Assembly (NCBI GenBank): GCA_012064385.1
Contig: QRDG01000415.1
Location: 2,841,931 to 2,905,930, forward strand
Length of the DNA stretch: 64,000 nt
Reading direction: 5' to 3'
Origin: Puccinellia tenuiflora
Taxonomy: Eukaryota; Streptophyta; Magnoliopsida; Poales; Poaceae
The notes under the pieces were generated by a model, which saw nothing but the letters and a program-made list of their open reading frames with translations, had not been told where the DNA came from and made no database searches. A program made the position numbers and the translations under genes. This document shows positions 59,069-64,000 of this stretch, piece after piece; the stretch's first letter is position 1; each line of letters opens with the position of its first letter.

Positions 59069-59140
59069 TGCCGAAGCTGGGATTTGATCTCAGGTCTGCA
59101 AGAGGAGAAGCGATGCAGCCACTGGGCTAACTCGCTGATG
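59069..59140 (-). other. tRNA-like module 1 in the LTR
   Basis: The minus strand reads GCGAGTTAGCCCAGTGGC, a good box A, then CTCTTGCAGACCTGAG and GATCAAATCCCAGC resembling an anticodon arm and box B, ending CTTCGGCA like an acceptor end. The copy in the right LTR is 63234-63305. Confidence 0.55.
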
Positions 59141-59227
59141 GTGGTAGAATATGGATTCGAATTTTACAAGAGGGAACAGGAGCGGCGTTAGCTGAATAAA
59201 AAGAGGAAAAAGGGGAGTTGCAATGCT

Positions 59228-59296
59228 CTGCCTGGGAATTGAACTTCGGCCGGCTGGATAGAGAAGCAAGGGCGCAGCCACTGGGCTGGCTCGGTG
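59228..59296 (-). other. tRNA-like module 2 in the LTR
   Basis: The minus strand reads GCCAGCCCAGTGGC followed about 35 bp later by GAAGTTCAATTCCCAGGC (box B-like). It is upstream of module 1 on the element's transcript strand. The right LTR copy is 63393-63461. Confidence 0.5.
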
Positions 59297-60003
59297 GTGG
59301 TGATAGGGTCCGGATCTGACAGTACATGAAGCATAGTGGTGAAGTCAACTGAAAAAGCAAACAGCAAGCTGCGCTCTTTCAGATTCAGAGAAACGACGGC
59401 GACGAGATGCAGCAGCGTTGCTGCAGATCGAGTGGACAGGGTGCTAGCTGGGTGCTGGGGTGTGCGTGCAAGGTGCAGGAGGAGCTGGGCGCACGCCGGG
59501 GTGCTGGTGTGTGTGGGGATTGGGCCAACATGGGGTGCACAAGCTGCAGGACACGGACGAGCTCGTCCATGGCGGACAGAGTTCACGCACGAACGGATCG
59601 ACGACCACAGCGACGGAATCGAGAGGGGAAAGGGGAAGGTAGGTGCGGCTGCTCACCACAAGGCTGGAGAGGCGTAGATCGGCGTCGAGGTGGACGACGG
59701 CGGCGTGCAGGTGCGGGTGGTCGATGGTCGAGGAAAACGGCGTAGAGGTTGAAGATGATGCCGGTCTTGGGTCTACTCCTCGGGCTCCAGCTCCGGTGCA
59801 GCGGCGACGTAGACGTTCCCCTCCTCCTCGCTAGCCCGGCGCAGCGACCCCCATGGCGACGATGGCGTTGTGCTCCTCCGGCTCGGTGTGGTGTGGCTCT
59901 CGGGAGGGGAAGAAGGAGACGGAGAGAAGCGGGAGAAAGAGAGGTGGCGGCGGAGAGGGAAGAGGCTAGGGTTTGGTGGGGGGAAGAGGCACCCGGCTGG
60001 TGG

Positions 60004-60012
60004 CTTTATAGG
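60004..60012 (-). promoter_or_regulatory. LTR promoter TATA box
   Basis: The minus strand reads CCTATAAAG; about 30-40 nt further comes a CT-rich start region. The equivalent in the right LTR would fall beyond 64000. Confidence 0.65.
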
Positions 60013-60590
60013 GGGAAAAGGGGTGGCGAGGTGGCATGGCGCTGAGGCGCTCGGCATGCGGGTGACGGCAAGGTGAGCGACGACAGCGACGTCGCTGTCC
60101 TCCGTTCGGGAAAAAGGAGTGAAAGGGTAAGGGCCAGATGGGCCGTTTCGGCCAGAAGTTGGGCCGGGAGGAGAGAAGGAAAGAGAGGAGAAGAGAGGAA
60201 TGCGGCCCGACTCTGTTTTTTTCCAGTTTTTTTGCAAATTTTCCTTTTGAGCAGAAAAGAGAAGAGACAGAAAAAGGGTAAAACCAAAATTAAAACTAGG
60301 GTTTGTTTTTTTTTACACACAATAAAATATTGTTGATTTGCAAATTCAAAACATTGAATTTGTCTTATCCAAAATAATTTTTGGTTTTAATTTTATTTTT
60401 GTTTTGCAATTTAGAAATTAGGTTTGCATGTGATAAAGACATAAAATAGCAACTCATTTTTTTTTGTTTGTTTTGTTTTCATTATTTTGCAAAACCACAA
60501 ATGCAACTACTAAGATGATGTCATGATGATGCATGAATTAAAGAAAAATAACAAACAAATCTAATTTGGGGAAAACCCCGGGACATTACA

Positions 60591-61032
60591 ACCGACACCA
60601 CTAACAAGGGATCTCGCCCCGAGATCCACGCTACCGTCGGGGGGGGGAGAAGAGCGAGGTTAAACTATCGAATCTTCGAGCGTCATGTTGATCTTCTCGA
60701 CACCACTAACAAGAGATTCTTGCTCACGACGATGGCGATGACCTTCCGTCGAGATGCTTCCAAGATCGAACCTATTAGGATAAAGGCACAGAGATCGTCC
60801 AACCCACGAAGATGCTATAACCGGAAGTTAGATGAGAGAAAAGATTTAAAACACATAAGGTAAGAGGAAAATAGAATAGAGGTAAGGAATAAACAAGAGT
60901 CCTATTGAGATCTTTCCAAATAATTTTTAGTAAAATAGTTTTGACACTCTACAACAACGACCATTAGCTAGGGTATCCTACAGGCAGACTGGACCCGCGG
61001 GGTATCGAAGAACCATGGCTCTGATACCACTT
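60591..61032 (-). other. interior of the LTR element: primer site, no coding
   Basis: 442 bp. The primer-binding site is at 61017-61030 (tRNA-Met type). The word cgacaccactaacaag occurs twice (60593 and 60699), and a G10 run sits at 60639-60648. No clear polypurine tract adjoins the left LTR, and no gag or pol fragment is present. Confidence 0.8.
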
Positions 61033-64000
61033 TGTAACGCCCCAAGATCGGTACTATGCAGATTTAGCGTTCCAGCCAAATCCGCATAATAACGATCCTA
61101 AAGGACGCCCACCAGGCATAACGTGCAGGTCGCAACACACACGTTATGCGGGTGGAATTGTGATAACATTACAACAGTTCTCGATGGAACCCACAAAAGA
61201 ACATATATACAACAATGACTCACCGAGTCAAGAGCCAAGATACAATACAAAGATCCAATTAACAACAGAAGCGGGTAGCGTCCGGCTACGGACAAGATAC
61301 AAATTGGACTAAGAGTCCTGAAGATAAGCAAAGGCACCATATCCCTGCCCAGGCCAAGCCGGCAGGATTCCCAAGCTAACGTCGTCACACTTCATACCTG
61401 TTGGCTGCCATGGAATAGCAGCCCCGAAGGGGTCAGTACTAGTAGAAGTACTGGCAAGTAATACTCACAAGATATCAAAGCTGGAATTCCGGGGAAAGGG
61501 TTAGCGATTGAGGCGGCGGCAAGCAGCACTAACAACTTATAGAGACACACTACAACTTTCGTCTAATAGAGAGGAGGTAAGAGAGCGCATAGGTAACCAA
61601 CTATACTAACACCAAACATACCCAGCCAATTCCTTACCAGCCCGGTTAACCACGAGCAGCAAGCCCAAAGGCACTCACACAGTTGGCAATTTTATAAGTT
61701 ATTATTGAAGTAGCTCTATCTTACTAATCAATTCATTATCATTAGGTGTAAGTTGTCTATGATCTTGTTAGCCAGCACATTTCACCAAGTCGTCCATAAC
61801 CGCGGACACGGCTTTTCGAAAAGATTTAACCCTGCAGGGGTGCACAAATGTAACCACACGCACTTCAACCCTTGTTGCCATGCAATTAGCACACTTCCGG
61901 GGTATGCTGGCAGGGTATCCGACGCTACACTTTCCTTCACTACCACACTTGTCCAGGGAACCACCTAGCTAAGTCTGACCCACCTTGAAAGTCCGGCCGA
62001 AGCTCCGAGGTGGACTCAGCCGATGCGTGAACGGCTTCGGGAGGGAACACTCATACGATTGCCCCTCCTTCCACATGCGATTAACGCCCATCCCGCAACC
62101 CTACCGTAAGTAACCATCATCGTATCGGAGGCGTCCCATCCGTGTACCTGCAACAATATAATATAGCGCCGCGCAAATGGAAACACCCGAACTACTTGTG
62201 GCGCCCTGGACAAGGCTGCAGATCCGGTACTAGGTCGAGGGGAGTCCCATTTCCTCCCACATGTGGGTAGTGCGCTCATTCTTGGATCAGAGGACAAGAA
62301 CTCGGGTCCTAGGCGACACTAGCAGAACAAATCACCATGATTGGCCTTCCGCCGGTGCCTTATCTTTATTAATTATATCCCATCGCTAAACATTAAAGAT
62401 TAGCATGTGAATTAACCCAACTATCAAATTAAGGCATGACTAGATAAAGATAACAAGACTCGAGCAAAACAATCTAAGCATGCACTACGACTCGCAAGGC
62501 CAACAAGATAAACAAGCAACAGGTTAATAGGATGTGGGGGTGGTGGCATATCAGGGCTGCAAGGGAAACATGCATATAGGATCGGGACACAAGCATCGAT
62601 ACATAAGGCTAGCAAGGAACAAAAGATAGGAGGAGTGAGAGGCAGAAGACAAGCAAAGATAGCAAGAGAGTATCACTTGCCTGCAATCCGGTCGAGGGTA
62701 GCAGAACCTGTCGTTGCTCACATCAACTCAACGGCCTATCCGAGAAGAAAGCAACGAACACTGGGCAAAGAAAAGATGCATTTTACTTCTACGGCAAAGA
62801 AGCAGCATGTTGATGACATGATGCATGCATGACATGGCAAGACATGAGGAGATGCAACTATAACAAATTTAAATGGAACCGAGATTCCGACATTTAAATA
62901 TATGGTTCAAGTTGTTTTTCTAACCGTCAAAATTAAATGTTAATTAACAGGTCTAACAATGCATTGGTGAGCTACACAAAATTAAATGGAACGGGACATT
63001 ATTTAAATTTTATTCCCCTCTCATTCCATATTTAATTATTTAGGTGTTATACAAAAATACAACTAAAGTGCAACCTACATGATGCAAACATAAGCATAGA
63101 TGGCACATTCAAATTCATTACATTTTTCTGATCAACTTTCATATATAACTCTTTTAGTTTGGACTTATGGATTAAAAGATATGTCATAAACATATTTTGC
63201 AAAAATAAAACAGAAAAAAAAAAGGGTGGCTTATGCCGAAGCTGGGATTTGATCTCAGGTCTGCAAGAGGAGAAGCGATGCAGCCACTGGGCTAACTCGC
63301 TGATGGTGGTAGAATATGGATTCGAATTTTACAAGAGGGAACAGGAGCGGCGTTAGCTGAATAAAAAGAGGAAAAAGGGGAGTTGCAATGCTCTGCCTGG
63401 GAATTGAACTTCGGCCGGCTGGATAGAGAAGCAAGGGCGCAGCCACTGGGCTGGCTCGGTGGTGGTGATAGGGTCCGGATCTGACAGTACATGAAGCATA
63501 GTGGTGAAGTCAACTGAAAAAGCAAACAGCAAGCTGCGCTCTTTCAGATTCAGAGAAACGACGGCGACGAGATGCAGCAGCGTTGCTGCAGATCGAGTGG
63601 ACAGGGTGCTAGCTGGGTGCTGGGGTGTGCGTGCAAGGTGCAGGAGGAGCTGGGCGCACGCCGGGGTGCTGGTGTGTGTGGGGATTGGGCCAACATGGGG
63701 TGCACAAGCTGCAGGACACGGACGAGCTCGTCCATGGCGGACAGAGTTCACGCACGAACGGATCGACGACCACAGCGACGGAATCGAGAGGGGAAAGGGG
63801 AAGGTAGGTGCGGCTGCTCACCACAAGGCTGGAGAGGCGTAGATCGGCGTCGAGGTGGACGACGGCGGCGTGCAGGTGCGGGTGGTCGATGGTCGAGGAA
63901 AACGGCGTAGAGGTTGAAGATGATGCCGGTCTTGGGTCTACTCCTCGGGCTCCAGCTCCGGCGCGGCGGCGACGTAGACGTTCCCCTCCTCCTCGCTAGC
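61033..64000 (-). repeat. 5' LTR (right copy), incomplete at window end
   Basis: 2968 of about 3723 bp are visible. It matches the left LTR with about eleven single-base differences or indels, most clustered at 62456-63000. Confidence 0.93.

Larger units (their letters stand above)
56868..60590 (-). repeat. 3' LTR (left copy), 3723 bp
   Basis: Inserted in the LINE RT frame. A TATA box on the minus strand (CCTATAAAG, 60004-60012) is followed by a C/T-rich start region with AAACCCTAG, so U3 is only about 590 bp and R-U5 is about 3.1 kb. ORFs inside (for example 59336-59677) recur in both LTRs but show no protein family. Confidence 0.93.
56868..64000 (-). mobile_element. LTR retrotransposon with 3.7-kb LTRs and 442-bp interior, runs off window
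   Basis: The left LTR is 56868-60590 (TGTAACGCCCC...GGGACATTACA, 3723 bp), the interior is 60591-61032, and the right LTR starts at 61033 and is cut at 64000. The repeat offset is a constant 4165 bp at most landmarks, with balancing 1-bp indels near 58550-58850. The minus strand just inside the right LTR reads TGGTATCAGAGCC, an initiator Met-tRNA primer site, so the element is on the minus strand. The interior has no gag or pol and is thus non-autonomous (LARD-like but with a tiny interior). By eye about eleven differences separate the visible 2.97 kb of LTR pairs, implying recent insertion. Gypsy affiliation is likely from the termini but unproven. Confidence 0.93.

Noticed and set aside
59069..59296. 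Genuine tRNA genes
   Set aside because: Box A is good, but stems do not pair fully and box B is altered; better called tRNA-like.
59188..59834. Many ORFs in the LTR, exactly repeated at 63353-63999
   Set aside because: Repeated because they lie in the two LTRs; open on both strands through GC-rich composition, with no protein family.

Overview
The window is eukaryotic nuclear DNA from a grass, almost certainly a Triticeae genome (wheat, barley or Aegilops type). The evidence is spliced plant genes with GT-AG introns, Stowaway and Tourist MITEs, CACTA elements with the reiterated 'tagtcccggtt' subterminal motif, and deep nesting of LTR elements, LINEs, a Helitron, hAT and Mutator-like elements. 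There are no operons, CRISPR arrays or bacterial features.

Six host genes can be supported. They are: a 40S ribosomal protein S21 gene (minus, 1774-2728 coding, 5'UTR intron to about 3724); a RALF peptide hormone precursor (plus, 5041-5358); two related small secreted peptide genes of a family I do not recognise (minus, 11352-11621 and 23647-23928); a nine-exon renalase-like FAD/NAD(P)-binding oxidoreductase (plus, 39330-41898); and a two-exon patatin-like protein of the pPLAIII type whose catalytic residues are replaced (minus, 47097-48585).

Layout. 1-3.9 kb: RPS21 and its Site II/telo-box promoter. 5.0-11.7 kb: RALF and the first peptide gene, once convergent neighbours about 140 bp apart, now separated by a young 5.8 kb Copia element (TSD TGCGT) that cut into the 3' end of the peptide gene. 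12.6-23.6 kb: old Copia debris, a 50-bp minisatellite, two CACTA elements (one carrying a 5S rRNA-derived segment), a Stowaway and a long inverted duplication. 23.6-36.1 kb: the second peptide gene followed by a decayed tandem array of at least four copies of its upstream region. This array is interrupted by MITEs, a LINE fragment, a 4.0 kb Helitron (29720-33721) and a 979 bp Mutator-like element with 9-bp TSDs (34048-35026). 38.5-48.7 kb: a foldback MITE, the oxidoreductase gene and the patatin-like gene. 49.5-52.8 kb: a hAT element with 8-bp TSDs and a frameshifted transposase. 54.6-64 kb: a LINE interrupted by a Tourist MITE and truncated by an LTR element whose LTRs are 3.7 kb but whose internal region is only 442 bp; the second LTR runs off the window.

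The genes do not form one pathway. The theme that links several of them is secreted peptide signalling: RALF and the two unnamed peptides lie in a local, transposon-shredded cluster. Nearly identical LTRs in two elements show that the region is still being remodelled.
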